A DNA stretch of 61,831 nt from Nitrospira sp. (GTDB taxonomy: Bacteria > Nitrospirota > Nitrospiria > Nitrospirales > Nitrospiraceae): NCBI GenBank assembly GCA_029865485.1, contig JAOUGT010000002.1, positions 1-61,831 on the forward strand, written 5' to 3'. How positions within the stretch are numbered: the stretch's first letter is position 1; every line of letters begins with the position of its first letter. The notes beneath the pieces were generated by a model. That model did not search any database and had not been told where the DNA came from. It worked only from the letters and a program-made list of their open reading frames with translations. The position numbers and the translations under genes are program-made. This document shows, piece by piece, positions 8,160-17,832 of this stretch.

Positions 8160-8916
8160 TCGCGTCCATTCACGTCTCCTCGGCTGGACGATGGTCGTCG
8201 GGGCGGGGATGGTATTGGCGGCGTCGGCGGCGGACGCGGCCACAAACGGGCCGTCGGTCAGTATTGATTTGGGGACCGGCGGGCCCAAACAGATCGCTGT
8301 GGTCATCCAGATTCTAATTCTCTTGACGGTGCTGTCGTTGGCGCCGGCCCTCTTCATCATGGTCACGTCGTTTACCAGGATCGTCATTGTCTTGGCCTTC
8401 CTCCGCCAAGCACTCGGGACACAGGCCGTGCCTCCCAATCAAGTGTTGTTGTCCTTGGCCCTGTTCCTGACGGTGTTCATTATGGCGCCGGTCGGGCAGT
8501 CGGTGTACAGCAACGCGCTGCAGCCGTTGCTTGCCGAACAGATCTCCTACGAGGATGCCTGGAAGAAGGGGATCGAGCCGGTGCGAGGGTTCATGCTGAA
8601 ACAGGTGCGGGACAAAGACCTTGAGTTGTTCGTCCAGTTGAGTCGCATTCCCAAGCCGGAGCGAGTCGAAGATGTTCCGACCCACGCCATCATTCCCGCG
8701 TTTATTCTCAGTGAGTTGCGGATCGCGTTTCAAATCGGATTCTTGATTTATATTCCGTTTCTGATCGTCGACATGGTTGTCGCGAGTATCCTGATGTCGA
8801 TGGGTATGATGTTACTGCCTCCGGTCGTGATCTCCCTCCCATTCAAGTTGATCCTGTTCGTCTTGGCGGACGGCTGGTATCTGGTCGTCGGCTCGATGGT
8901 GCGCAGTTTCCAGTGA
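8149..8916 (+). CDS. fliP: Flagellar export gate protein FliP
   Basis: 255 residues from ATG 8149, which has AAGGA at the right distance and overlaps the end of fliO by 11 bases. It carries a cleavable signal peptide (MVVGAGMVLAASAADA/AT), a known trait of FliP. The membrane domains carry family signatures: LSLAPALFIMVTSFTRIVIV, the PPNQVL motif, and AIIPAFILSELRIAFQIG. FliP5-FliQ4-FliR1 form the gate of the flagellar type III exporter. Confidence 0.97.
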   Translation: MATDRVHSRLLGWTMVVGAGMVLAASAADAATNGPSVSIDLGTGGPKQIAVVIQILILLTVLSLAPALFIMVTSFTRIVIVLAFLRQALGTQAVPPNQVLLSLALFLTVFIMAPVGQSVYSNALQPLLAEQISYEDAWKKGIEPVRGFMLKQVRDKDLELFVQLSRIPKPERVEDVPTHAIIPAFILSELRIAFQIGFLIYIPFLIVDMVVASILMSMGMMLLPPVVISLPFKLILFVLADGWYLVVGSMVRSFQ

Positions 8917-9006
8917 CCTCATGATGCTTCTGCGACTGGGGCAACGGGGGGGGTGTGTAGGAGTTGGCTGACACTGATTCGGACAAGGGCCTGAGAGGAG
9001 CAGACG

Positions 9007-9276
9007 ATGACACCTGAAATCGTGACGGAATTGGGCAGGCAGGCGTTAGAAACCACGTTGCTCGTGTCGGGTCCGATCCTCGGGCTGAGTCTGCTCGTCG
9101 GTCTGCTCGTCAGCGCTTTCCAGGCCATGACTCAGCTGAATGAGGCCACACTGACATTCGTCCCCAAAGTGTTGACACTCTTTGGCGCGCTCCTGGTGTT
9201 TCTTCCGTGGATGCTGAACGTCATGACGACGTTCATGGCGAATCTCCTGACCAACATTCCCAACTATGTGCACTAA
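9007..9276 (+). CDS. fliQ: Flagellar export gate protein FliQ
   Basis: 89 residues, two transmembrane helices. The sequence LVGLLVSAFQAMTQLNEATL followed by FVPK is the family hallmark. The start is preceded by GAGAGGAG at about 8994-9001. A 90-base gap to fliP contains no obvious feature besides a G-run near 8947. Confidence 0.96.
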   Translation: MTPEIVTELGRQALETTLLVSGPILGLSLLVGLLVSAFQAMTQLNEATLTFVPKVLTLFGALLVFLPWMLNVMTTFMANLLTNIPNYVH

Positions 9277-9342
9277 CTCGGAGGATTCATGGATGTTGTT
9301 GTCATCAACGACCAGGTGCTGCTGCGACGATGATGATATGTC

Positions 9343-9392
9343 GCTCGTCCTTCGTGCAGCGCGAAGCGCACGCAGGAATGACGCGGACGAGC
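9343..9392. repeat. Structured inverted repeat between fliQ and fliR
   Basis: GCTCGTCC (9343-9350) pairs with GGACGAGC (9385-9392), with a smaller nested dyad CGTGC/GCACG between them. It sits in an otherwise gene-free 211-base gap (9277-9487) inside a tightly packed operon, followed by a CGCTTCACGAGATACG stretch similar to sequence at about 55925-55945. It looks like a dispersed REP-type element, not a gene. Confidence 0.45.
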
Positions 9393-9487
9393 TCTTGATT
9401 GCGAGATAGGAACGACGCTTCACGAGATACGATGCCCGGGCGGAGAGGTCACGTACCATCATGGGCACCGTGGAGCAGGACGGAACG

Positions 9488-10276
9488 ATGGCATTACCAC
9501 AGACCATTCAGGTGTTTCTTCCGGAATTCCAAGCGTTCCTGGTCCTTATTTCTCGAATCGGCGGATTGCTCGCCGCCTTGCCGGTACTGAGCGGACGCAC
9601 TGTTCCGATGAAGGTCAAGGGCGCCTTAGTCCTTTCGTTAGGCGTCCTGTTGGCTCCCTTCATCCAGCTGCCGACCGTGTCCTCCGATCCCCTGGTCCTG
9701 GCCGCCGGGCTGCTCAGCGAACTGGTGATCGGCTTGGCGATTGGTTTGGCTGTCCGGCTGTTTTTTGGGGCGTTTGAGGTCGCGGGAGAAATGATCGGCG
9801 TTCAAATGGGATTCGGTGTGGTCCAGCTCTTCGACCCTGCCACCTCCCGTCAGACACCTCTTATGGCGCAGTACTTTACGCTGATGGCGTCCCTGGTCCT
9901 GCTCTCGTTGAACGGACACCTGCTCATTGTCGCCACGATCTTGTCGAGTTACGAATCCATTCCGGCATTCGGAGCCTCACTTCCGGCCGGAGCCGGAGAT
10001 GATGTGCTGCGTCTCTCCCAGCAGATGTTCATGGTCGGACTCAAGCTTGCCGCCCCGGTGCTCGTCATCATCCTCTTGATCAACATCCTGCTCGCGATTC
10101 TCGGACGGGCGGTCAGTCAAATCAACGTGTTCGTGCTGAGTTTCCCCATCACCATCGTCGGAGGATTGGTGGTGCTCAGCTTGTCGATGCCGTTTACGGT
10201 GGAACTCTTGGTTCAGGAGATCGAACGCTTGCAGTTCACGATTTTGGGACTCATGAAGGTGTTGGGGCATGGCTGA
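9488..10276 (+). CDS. fliR: Flagellar export gate protein FliR
   Basis: 262 residues from ATG 9488; an in-frame ATG at 9461 would add 9 residues and cannot be excluded. Multiple membrane helices carry the FliR pattern (FLVLISRIGGLLAALPVLSG, then RTVPMKVKGALVLSLGVLLA; later GAFEVAGEMIGVQMGFG). It completes the FliPQR gate. Its end overlaps flhB by 8 bases, indicating translational coupling. Confidence 0.95.
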   Translation: MALPQTIQVFLPEFQAFLVLISRIGGLLAALPVLSGRTVPMKVKGALVLSLGVLLAPFIQLPTVSSDPLVLAAGLLSELVIGLAIGLAVRLFFGAFEVAGEMIGVQMGFGVVQLFDPATSRQTPLMAQYFTLMASLVLLSLNGHLLIVATILSSYESIPAFGASLPAGAGDDVLRLSQQMFMVGLKLAAPVLVIILLINILLAILGRAVSQINVFVLSFPITIVGGLVVLSLSMPFTVELLVQEIERLQFTILGLMKVLGHG

Positions 10277-11345
10277 GGACCGTGACAATAAGACGGAACC
10301 GGCGACCCCCAAACGCAAGGAGGAGGCGCGCAAGCAAGGCCAGGTTGCGGTCAGTCGCGACGTGTCGACGGCGGCCGTGCTCTTAGGCGGCGTGGGGTTG
10401 TTGGGCTCCATGTTGCCAGTCGGTCTCCTGAAAATGACCGAGATGACACGTCAAGGTTTGACGTTGCCGTATCCTGGGGCGTGGTATCGAGAGATCTCGA
10501 TTGATCAGGTCTACACGATTCTGATTCAGACCGGTGTCACGGTGGGTGTTCTGAGCCTTCCGATCGTGGCCGGAGTCCTCGTGCTCGGAACTGTAGCCAC
10601 CCTGCTGCAAACAGGGTTGTTGTGGCGAACGACCGCGTTTAAGCTCGATTGGAGTCGCATCAATCCGGCCAAGGGATTCTCACGGCTAGCCTCGCTTCGC
10701 TCTGTCGTGGAACTCATCAAGGGGCTGCTCAAAATCGCCATCATCACAGGCGTCGGTCTTTGGGCCTCCCGTCATGATGTGCTGCACATACCCGAGTTGA
10801 TCCAATTTGAGTTGAGCGGCGTCTTGCCGTTGGCAGGGAGTCTCGCCTTCAAAATCGGGTTGGCGGTGTCCGGAGCGATCGCCCTGGTGGCAGTCCTCGA
10901 CTATGCCTATCAGCGTTACGAGTGGGAACGCAGTCTCCGCATGTCGAAGCAGGAGATCAAAGAGGAGCAGAAAGCTGCGGAAGGTGACCCGCTCATCAAG
11001 GGTCGCGTACGAACTGTCCAGCGTGAGTTAGTGAAGAAGCGCATGCTGGCGGCGGTGAAAACCGCCGATGTCGTGATCACGAACCCCACGCATCTGGCCG
11101 TGGCATTGAAGTATGACACGGCCACGATGGCGGCGCCTGTCGTGGTGGCCAAAGGCGCCGGCGTGATTGCGGAGCGGATCCGGGAGTTGGCGCGGCATCA
11201 TAACGTGCCGGTCGTCGAAAACAAGTTTGTGGCCAGGACTGTGTTCAAGCTCGTCGAGGTCGGGAAAGAAATTCCTCATGATCTGTATCGCGCGGTGGCG
11301 GAGATTCTGGCCTATGTGTATCGCGCGAGAGGGATCACGGCGTGA
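10269..11345 (+). CDS. flhB: Flagellar export switch protein FlhB
   Basis: 358 residues. The N-terminus (EDRDNKTEPATPKRKEEARK) is diagnostic; four membrane helices follow, then a cytoplasmic domain with the autocleavage motif NPTH at residues 272-275. Cleavage there switches the exporter from hook to filament substrates, with FliK as the sensor. It overlaps fliR and is followed by flhA after 23 bases. Confidence 0.97.
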   Translation: MAEDRDNKTEPATPKRKEEARKQGQVAVSRDVSTAAVLLGGVGLLGSMLPVGLLKMTEMTRQGLTLPYPGAWYREISIDQVYTILIQTGVTVGVLSLPIVAGVLVLGTVATLLQTGLLWRTTAFKLDWSRINPAKGFSRLASLRSVVELIKGLLKIAIITGVGLWASRHDVLHIPELIQFELSGVLPLAGSLAFKIGLAVSGAIALVAVLDYAYQRYEWERSLRMSKQEIKEEQKAAEGDPLIKGRVRTVQRELVKKRMLAAVKTADVVITNPTHLAVALKYDTATMAAPVVVAKGAGVIAERIRELARHHNVPVVENKFVARTVFKLVEVGKEIPHDLYRAVAEILAYVYRARGITA

Positions 11346-11368
11346 GTCGGTCGTAGGCACTACAGACG

Positions 11369-13465
11369 ATGGCAACCGTCACAGAACCGACAAATTCATC
11401 CCAATTCATCAAGCACCCGGATATTCTCATGTCCGTGGGAGTGGTCGCCATTCTCATGGTGATGCTTCTGCCGTTGCCGCGCTTCATCCTCGACTTGTTG
11501 CTCAGTTTTGACATCACTCTCTCCGTCATCATTCTCCTAGTCGGCCTGCAGGTCCGTCGCCCCATCGAATTCTCGGTCTTCCCGTCGATTCTTTTGATGA
11601 TTACGTTGTTCCGATTGTCGCTGAATATCGCATCAACGCGTCTCATCCTTCTGCATGGCAACGAAGGGGCCGGGGCGGCCGGGGAAGTCATTCGGGCGTT
11701 CGGCAATTTCATCGTCGGCGGCAATTACACCGTCGGTCTTGTGGTCTTTACGATTCTCGTCGTCATCAATTTCGTCGTGGTCACGAAGGGCGCGGGCCGC
11801 GTGGCCGAGGTTGCCGCCCGCTTTACCTTGGATGCGATGCCCGGGAAACAGATGAGCATCGATGCGGACCTGAATGCCGGTCTGATCAACGAAGCCGACG
11901 CGCGGCGGCGGAGGCGAGAAATTACCGAAGAGGCGGACTTCTACGGAGCGATGGACGGTGCCAGTAAGTTTGTTCGAGGCGACGCGATCGCGGCGGTGAT
12001 CATCACCCTGGTCAATATCCTCGGCGGCTTAGCCATCGGCGTCTTGCAGCAAGGGATGAGTCCGGGACTCGCGGCTCAAACCTATACGGTGCTGACCGTC
12101 GGTGAGGGCCTGGTCGCACAGATTCCGGCCCTGATCGTGTCGACGGCAGCCGGTATTGTCGTGACGCGGGCCGCTTCGGACATGGACTTGGGGGGGACCA
12201 TGACGAAGCAGCTGCTGATGTCCCCCAAGCCGGTGGGGATCGCAGCGGGGATTCTTCTCGCGCTCGGATTGGTCCCCGGGCTGCCGCATCTGTCGTTCCT
12301 GGTATTGGGCGGGGCGGTCGCCTGGATTGCCTATCACTTGCATCAGGAGGAACTCCGACAAGCGGCGCCACCCCCGACACCCATGGCTCCCAAGGCCGAC
12401 GAGGGGCCGACCCGCGTGACTCCGCTCGATCTGATGGAAGTGCAAGTGGGCTATGGATTGATTGGTCTCGTGGAAGGGACTCAAGGTACGGCGCTGCTCG
12501 ATCGGATCAAGGCGCTCCGGCGGCAGTTTGCGGAATCGATGGGGTTCGTCGTGCCCCCCATTCATATTCGTGACAACCTCCAGTTGAGGCCGAACGAATA
12601 TGCCATCATGTTGAAGGGGGTGGAGGTCGCCAAAGCAGACGTGTTGCCCGGACACCTGTTGGCGATCGATCCAGGAACCGGCCAGAAGGGGTTGGTGCAA
12701 GGTATTGCGACGAAGGAGCCTGCCTTCGGACTCCCGGCACTGTGGATTCCGGAAGACGGGAGAGAGCAGGCCCAGATGGCGGGCTATACCGTCGTGGATG
12801 CCAGTTCGGCCATCGCCACCCACCTGTCAGAGTTGGTAAAGCGCTATGGCCATGAGCTGTTGGGGCGACAGGAGGTTCAGGCGCTTCTGGATGAGGTCGG
12901 CAAATCTCATCCCAAGCTGGTGGAAGAGCTGATTCCAACGATGGTGCCGTTGGGAACCGTTGTTCGGGTTCTCGGCAATCTCCTCAAGGAAGGGATTCCG
13001 ATCCGAGATTTGCGCTCCATTCTGGAGGCCATTTCCGATCAAGCCGCGCACAGTAAAGATCCGGAATTGCTGACGGAGTATGCCAGGCAAGCATTGGCGA
13101 GAACGATCACCAAACAGTACCAAGCGTCCGACGGCAGCCTGCAGGTCATTACATTGGATCCCAGGCTGGATCGGTCGCTGGCCGACCAAGTGGCGGCGCT
13201 TCCGCCAGGCGCTCCCTTACAGCTCGATCCGACGGTGTCGCACAAACTCCTCACGGGGATTAAACAGGCCGCGGAACGGGTTGCGGCTCGCGGACAACAG
13301 CCGATCATCATTTGTTCACAGACTGTTCGGCGGCATCTTCGCCGCCACAGCGATCGGATTCTGCATTCGGTTCCGGTGATGGGATTCAATGAGGTGGATG
13401 CCTTTGTCCGATTACAGTCGCTTGACACGGTGCGGGTCGACTTCGAGTTGGCACAGTCATCCTAG
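11369..13465 (+). CDS. flhA: Flagellar export gate protein FlhA
   Basis: 698 residues, typical length. The N-terminal half has about eight membrane helices and the FHIPEP-type signature region (ARFTLDAMPGKQMSIDADLN, then AGLINEADARRRRREI). The C-terminal cytoplasmic domain (from about residue 350) docks chaperone-substrate complexes, probably including the FliS, FliT-like and FlgN-like chaperones encoded here. It ends 8 bases before flhF. Confidence 0.98.
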   Translation: MATVTEPTNSSQFIKHPDILMSVGVVAILMVMLLPLPRFILDLLLSFDITLSVIILLVGLQVRRPIEFSVFPSILLMITLFRLSLNIASTRLILLHGNEGAGAAGEVIRAFGNFIVGGNYTVGLVVFTILVVINFVVVTKGAGRVAEVAARFTLDAMPGKQMSIDADLNAGLINEADARRRRREITEEADFYGAMDGASKFVRGDAIAAVIITLVNILGGLAIGVLQQGMSPGLAAQTYTVLTVGEGLVAQIPALIVSTAAGIVVTRAASDMDLGGTMTKQLLMSPKPVGIAAGILLALGLVPGLPHLSFLVLGGAVAWIAYHLHQEELRQAAPPPTPMAPKADEGPTRVTPLDLMEVQVGYGLIGLVEGTQGTALLDRIKALRRQFAESMGFVVPPIHIRDNLQLRPNEYAIMLKGVEVAKADVLPGHLLAIDPGTGQKGLVQGIATKEPAFGLPALWIPEDGREQAQMAGYTVVDASSAIATHLSELVKRYGHELLGRQEVQALLDEVGKSHPKLVEELIPTMVPLGTVVRVLGNLLKEGIPIRDLRSILEAISDQAAHSKDPELLTEYARQALARTITKQYQASDGSLQVITLDPRLDRSLADQVAALPPGAPLQLDPTVSHKLLTGIKQAAERVAARGQQPIIICSQTVRRHLRRHSDRILHSVPVMGFNEVDAFVRLQSLDTVRVDFELAQSS

Positions 13466-13473
13466 GATCGCCT

Positions 13474-14811
13474 ATGAAGGTCAAGACATTTCATGCGCTG
13501 ACGATGCAGGATGCCCTCCGGGCCATCAAGGAGGAATTGGGGCCTGATGCCATTATCCTCTCATCCAAAGAGGTGCGTGAGGGGGGACGACTCCTCCGAG
13601 CGTTCAATCATCCGGTGTTGGAGGTGATGGCGGCAGTCGAACACGAGCGACCACCGGTGGTACGGGAGGGAGCGAGGGTTCAAGAATCTGCGCCCGCCGT
13701 ACAAGCGTCTGGGGACAGCTCCTCGAACATCGTTTCTATGAGGACCTTTCAGCAGACCTTGCGCGGTGTGTTGGAGCCTACTGGTGAAGCAAGCACAGGG
13801 GAGCGCCCGCGACAGCACACATCAAAGAAATCTACCCTGTCAAAGGGAAAGTCGAACCACCTCCGCAAGGTACGGGCGGTCTACGGTGAATTGAGTCGGT
13901 TACTGCAGGACCTTTCCCCAGGAACAAATGAACCACGGACTGGGCAATCATTGCCGTTTCTTTCGACGCTCCGCCGGGCGTTGCGTGAGCAGGGGATGCA
14001 TCCCTCCTCGATCGAATTGCTCCTGAGGGAGGCGCTGAAGGCACAGCGCCTCGCCGATCTCCCGGATGAGCAGTCGATACGACGCGCTCTGCATCAGGAA
14101 ATTGTGCGGAGTGTGCGGGCCGCCGGACCGTTGCTCCATGGCCCTGCCGGTCCCGCGATCGGATTGCTCATCGGCCCGAGCGGAGCCGGGAAGACCTCTG
14201 CCGTCGCCAAACTGGCCGCGTACTATCGCCTAGAGCAACGGAAGTCGGTCGCGCTGATTACCTTTGATACCTATCGGGAGACTGCGGTGGAACAGCTCCG
14301 GCGCTACGCCAAGATCATCGGAGTCCCCTTTGCCTGTGCCATGTCGGCACGGCAGGTGCAAGCAGGACTGCGTCGTCATGCTCAGGTGGATCTTGTGTTG
14401 ATGGATATGCCGGGGATTGCGCCGGCGGATCTGGCATTGGCGAACGAACTCCGTCGGCTGTTGAAGCACGATACGATCACGACGCATTTGGTCTTGCCGG
14501 CTTCAACCAGAGTCCGAGAAGCCTGTCGGATGACGGCTTGCGTGAGGGCACTTTCGCCTGTGCACCTTCTCTTTACCAAACTCGACGAAACGGAATCGTG
14601 CGGAACGATGTTCGAAGTGGCACGGATGACGGGCATCCCGCTGTCCTATTGGAGCGTAGGGCGGCGAGTCCCAGGGGATCTTGAGGTCTCATCTCCGGAA
14701 GCGCTGGCGACGAGGCTCATGACATTCGGTCCTGAGGGGACTCATGGGCCTGCGCATCGGTCAGTGGAAGACAGACTGACATTGGCGGCAACGGGAACGT
14801 ATCACCGATAA
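13474..14811 (+). CDS. flhF: Flagellar placement GTPase FlhF
   Basis: 445 residues. FlhF is an SRP-family GTPase that sets flagellar position and number, with FlhG as its activator. The N-terminus (MKVKTFHALTMQDALRAIKE, then LGPDAIILSSKEV) is the family opening; a basic linker follows. The NG domain starts near residue 228: G1 P-loop GPSGAGKTSAVAKLA, then ITFDTYRETAVEQLRRYA, and G4 FTKLDE. Oddly the G3 loop reads LMDMPGIAP where FlhF normally has DTxG, so hydrolysis may be altered. flhG follows 19 bases downstream. Confidence 0.95.
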   Translation: MKVKTFHALTMQDALRAIKEELGPDAIILSSKEVREGGRLLRAFNHPVLEVMAAVEHERPPVVREGARVQESAPAVQASGDSSSNIVSMRTFQQTLRGVLEPTGEASTGERPRQHTSKKSTLSKGKSNHLRKVRAVYGELSRLLQDLSPGTNEPRTGQSLPFLSTLRRALREQGMHPSSIELLLREALKAQRLADLPDEQSIRRALHQEIVRSVRAAGPLLHGPAGPAIGLLIGPSGAGKTSAVAKLAAYYRLEQRKSVALITFDTYRETAVEQLRRYAKIIGVPFACAMSARQVQAGLRRHAQVDLVLMDMPGIAPADLALANELRRLLKHDTITTHLVLPASTRVREACRMTACVRALSPVHLLFTKLDETESCGTMFEVARMTGIPLSYWSVGRRVPGDLEVSSPEALATRLMTFGPEGTHGPAHRSVEDRLTLAATGTYHR

Positions 14812-14830
14812 CTTGGTTGGAGGTCACACT

Positions 14831-15700
14831 ATGCAGCTCAAATCCAGATCGTCTGCCCTGATATCGGATCCCATCGGATCGGACGGTGAGTCGCTCCCCC
14901 ACGTGATTGCCGTCTCAAGCGGAAAGGGTGGTGTGGGGAAAACCAATGTCGTGGCGAATGTGGGCATGGCGCTGACGAAACTTGGGAAACGGGTCCTGAT
15001 CCTCGATGCTGATCTCAGCCTGGGTAATCTCGATGTACTTCTCGGCCTTGTTCCTCGGCATACGATTGAAGATGTCTTAGCCGGAACCCATACATTTGAT
15101 GAAATCGTGCTGAAAGGCCCTGCTGATATCCACGTGTTGCCGGCGAGCTCCGGGGTGCCGCACCTGACGACACTGACGGAATCGCAACAGCTCATCATTC
15201 AAGCGCAGTTGGCGCAGTTTGCCAGCGGGATGGATGTCTTGTTGATCGATACCGGCGCCGGCATCTCCACCAGTGTGACGTTTTTTGCCTCCTCCGCCGA
15301 CGAAACTCTGATTGTCGTATCGCCAGAACCCACCTCACTGACGGATGCCTACGCCTTAATTAAGGTCCTGGCACGCCAATATCGCGAACGTCGTTTCAAA
15401 ATAGTGGTGAATCAAGCCAAGAGCCCTCGGGAAGCAGCCGAAGTGTTTGGGAAACTCGACGTTGCGGCGGATCGCTTTTTGCATGTCGTTCTCGAATTGG
15501 TCGGGGCCATTCCCTACGACGACTATGTGCCGATGGCGGTCATGCAACAGAAAGCGGTCTTGGAGTTATTCCCTGATGCGCCGGCCTCTGAAGCGTTTCG
15601 GAAGCTCGCCAGGCAGATCACGCAATGGCCAAAGCCTGTGCTTCCGAAGAGTTCGATGCAGTTGGTGTGGCAACGGCCGGCGACGCATGCCGGTAACTAG
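14831..15700 (+). CDS. flhG: Flagellar number regulator FlhG (MinD/FleN family)
   Basis: 289 residues from ATG 14831, with TTGGAGG at 14816-14822. It has a deviant Walker A (SSGKGGVGKTNVVANVG), a switch I/Walker A' Asp region (LILDADLSLGNLDVLLG) and Walker B (VLLIDTGAGIS). FlhG stimulates FlhF GTPase and restrains flagellar number. It lies between flhF and fliA, the standard order. A second paralogue-like ATPase is encoded at 52304-53203. Confidence 0.94.
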   Translation: MQLKSRSSALISDPIGSDGESLPHVIAVSSGKGGVGKTNVVANVGMALTKLGKRVLILDADLSLGNLDVLLGLVPRHTIEDVLAGTHTFDEIVLKGPADIHVLPASSGVPHLTTLTESQQLIIQAQLAQFASGMDVLLIDTGAGISTSVTFFASSADETLIVVSPEPTSLTDAYALIKVLARQYRERRFKIVVNQAKSPREAAEVFGKLDVAADRFLHVVLELVGAIPYDDYVPMAVMQQKAVLELFPDAPASEAFRKLARQITQWPKPVLPKSSMQLVWQRPATHAGN

Positions 15701-15715
15701 GACAATATAACTATT

Positions 15716-16465
15716 ATGGGTAAGTCGGCACTACCGCACGAGCGAAAATCATTCTCGGCGCAAGGGGCAAGGCGGGAGCAACTGATCAAAGAGTTTGCCC
15801 ACGTCATTCGTGCCATGGCCCATCGGTTGGCATTCAGGCTTCCAGCCTATCTGGACGCGGAGGATCTGATTTCGGTCGGCACCATCGGATTGATGGATGC
15901 CATGACCAAGTATGATCCGACACGAGAGGCCAAGTTCAAGACCTATGCGGAGTTCAGGATTCGAGGCGCCATGCTCGATGAAATCCGAGCGATGGATTGG
16001 ATTCCCCGGTCAGTCCACGAACGCATTGGGTTGCTCCAAAAGACACACACCCTCCTGATGAGTCGACTCGGTCGACCGCCGCAGGATGAAGAGGTTGCGG
16101 CAGAGTTGAAGATGTCGTTGGAAGAGCTGGATGAGTTCATCACACGCGCCAGGGGGGCGGTGATGATCAGCGTGGACGATTTGAGCCTCCATGAGCCGGA
16201 TGGGCACAAAGTGGTGAAGATGTTGGCCGATACCCATACCCCTGATCCGCTCTCTTCATTGGTGAATGAGCGCGAACGTGAGTCAATTGCCGGAGCAATT
16301 CAAATGTTGCCGGAAAAGGAACGGCTTGTGCTCACCCTCTATTACTATGAAGAACTCACCATGAAAGAAATCGGAGAACTGCTCAAGGTCACCGAGTCGC
16401 GAGTCTGCCAAATCCATACGAAAGCCATCATCCGACTCAAAGCAACTCTTGAAGCGATTAGCTAG
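15716..16465 (+). CDS. fliA: Flagellar sigma factor sigma-28 (FliA)
   Basis: 249 residues. Region 2 (RLPAYLDAEDLISVGTIGLM, later KFKTYAEFRIRGAMLDEIRA), region 3 (PRSVHERIGLLQKTH) and region 4 (LTLYYYEELTMKEIGELLKV, then TESRVCQIHTKAI) are complete. It should direct the sigma-28-like promoters found here (flgM, csrA, fliC, PilZ and others) and be held by FlgM. It ends the fliL-fliA block; a 446-base gap follows. Confidence 0.97.
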   Translation: MGKSALPHERKSFSAQGARREQLIKEFAHVIRAMAHRLAFRLPAYLDAEDLISVGTIGLMDAMTKYDPTREAKFKTYAEFRIRGAMLDEIRAMDWIPRSVHERIGLLQKTHTLLMSRLGRPPQDEEVAAELKMSLEELDEFITRARGAVMISVDDLSLHEPDGHKVVKMLADTHTPDPLSSLVNERERESIAGAIQMLPEKERLVLTLYYYEELTMKEIGELLKVTESRVCQIHTKAIIRLKATLEAIS

Positions 16466-16911
16466 CCTGCCCCATTCATGAATGCGTCGACTGCACCCAC
16501 CGATACGACACATGATCGTTCGCGCTTCGATAGAACGCAGGGCCCTGAGCCTGCCGCAGGGTGACACGTCAAAGGCCGTAAAGCGTCTCACACGCCTGAT
16601 GAAGACCCTTTACGAACCACGTGTCATGGTTCACGTATCACGCGTGACGATCGGTCGTCACATCGCCGGATAATTTCGTAGAGCCCTGAGTGGCTCGAAG
16701 AGTCATGAACCATGAATCCTATAGACCTGGGGTCGATCAGACGTGTGAGCTCTCGGCCAGGAACAATATGCCGCTTGCTGGGTAGAATGTATCCGGCTTG
16801 GACACTCGCCTGATCCGTCACCATGCTGTTGCCCATTCTCATTGCTCATCATCGGCCGGGATTTCGCGGAGTTTTCACTCTCAGACCATGAGATGGGCTC
16901 CGTGAGGATCT
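16466..16911. other. Gene-free, repeat-rich interval between fliA and flgF
   Basis: I see no supportable gene here. The interval is packed with dyads: CCCTGAG/CGCAGGG-type arms near 16550, CGTAAAG/CTTTACG near 16578-16616, and TCATGGTTCA (16624-16633) with its exact complement TGAACCATGA (16706-16715). The TTCACG/CATGAAC unit style is shared with other intergenic repeats in the window. The arms probably form an extended hairpin that could end the fliL-fliA transcript. Confidence 0.5.
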
Positions 16912-16927
16912 TGGCACAAGGGTTGCT
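16912..16927 (+). promoter_or_regulatory. Sigma-54 promoter of the flgF-G-A-H-I-J operon
   Basis: TGGCACAAGGGTTGCT fits the -24/-12 consensus TGGCAC-N5-TTGCW exactly: GG at 16913-16914, ten bases, GC at 16925-16926. The predicted start near 16938 leaves about 24 bases before flgF ATG 16962, including AAGGAG. This is the best sigma-54 site in the window. Confidence 0.8.
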
Positions 16928-16961
16928 GTCTTTCTGTGGGGACCAATAAGGAGTGATCCAG

Positions 16962-17732
16962 ATGAATCGCGGTATCTATCCAATCCTCTCGGGTGCGCTG
17001 GCTCATGAACGGCGGATGCAAGTCTTTGCCAACAATATGGCGAATGTGAATACGTCCGGCTTCAAACAGGACGAGCAGGCCTTCAAAACGATCTTGCCTA
17101 GGTACCAGGCGGTGATTCCCATGATTGGTCATAGTGTGGGATTGGGGCAGCAGATCACGGCCAGGCCATTTGGAGCCAGCGAGCGCGCATTCGTTGCGCC
17201 GCACACGATGAAGACGACGTTTGAAGCGGGGCGCATCCGACTGACCGGCAATCCATTGGACCTGGCGATTCAGGGGCGGGGATTCTTGGAAGTTCAGACC
17301 CCACAAGGGGTTCGTTATACCAGAAACGGCATGCTGTCCTTGGACCCTCAACGCAGGTTGGTGAATAGCCTCGGCTATCCGGTGATGGGAACCAAAGGAG
17401 AAATCAAGATTCCGGCGGGAAAGATGGAGATTACGCCCCAAGGCGAAGTCAAAGTGGATGATAAAGCGGTGGGGACGATTAAGATTATGGACTTTCCCGA
17501 AGGGGAGATGCCGGTCAAGTCTGCCGAAGGATTGTTTGCATCCGACAAAGGGACGCCGATGAAGAACCCGCAACTACAAGTGGGACACGTCGAGGATTCG
17601 AACGTCAATGCGATCGGTGAAATGGTAAGGATGATTGAGGGGATGCGGAGTTATGAGTCGGCGCAGAAACTCATTCAAACCCTCGATCGTATGGCTGAAA
17701 CGGCGATTCAAGACATCGGTCGGGTCGTATAG
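16962..17732 (+). CDS. flgF: Flagellar proximal rod protein FlgF
   Basis: 256 residues from ATG 16962, set by AAGGAG at 16948-16953. Rod-type N-terminus (RGIYPILSGALAHERRMQVF, then ANNMANVNTSGFKQD) and the family C-terminus (VGHVEDSNVNAIGEMVRMIE, then RSYESAQKLIQTLD). It is one of two adjacent FlgF/FlgG paralogues and is the shorter, first-placed one, hence FlgF; FlgG-like function cannot be wholly excluded. It is the first gene behind the sigma-54 promoter. Confidence 0.93.
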   Translation: MNRGIYPILSGALAHERRMQVFANNMANVNTSGFKQDEQAFKTILPRYQAVIPMIGHSVGLGQQITARPFGASERAFVAPHTMKTTFEAGRIRLTGNPLDLAIQGRGFLEVQTPQGVRYTRNGMLSLDPQRRLVNSLGYPVMGTKGEIKIPAGKMEITPQGEVKVDDKAVGTIKIMDFPEGEMPVKSAEGLFASDKGTPMKNPQLQVGHVEDSNVNAIGEMVRMIEGMRSYESAQKLIQTLDRMAETAIQDIGRVV

Positions 17733-17832
17733 CGTCAGCGGCGGGTGTCATCTTTCATGGTCGGTGTTTCGAGCGCCGCACATTCTCGCGGTAGGTCACT
17801 CGATACGTGATGGAGAACGGAGGAGGGGAGCG

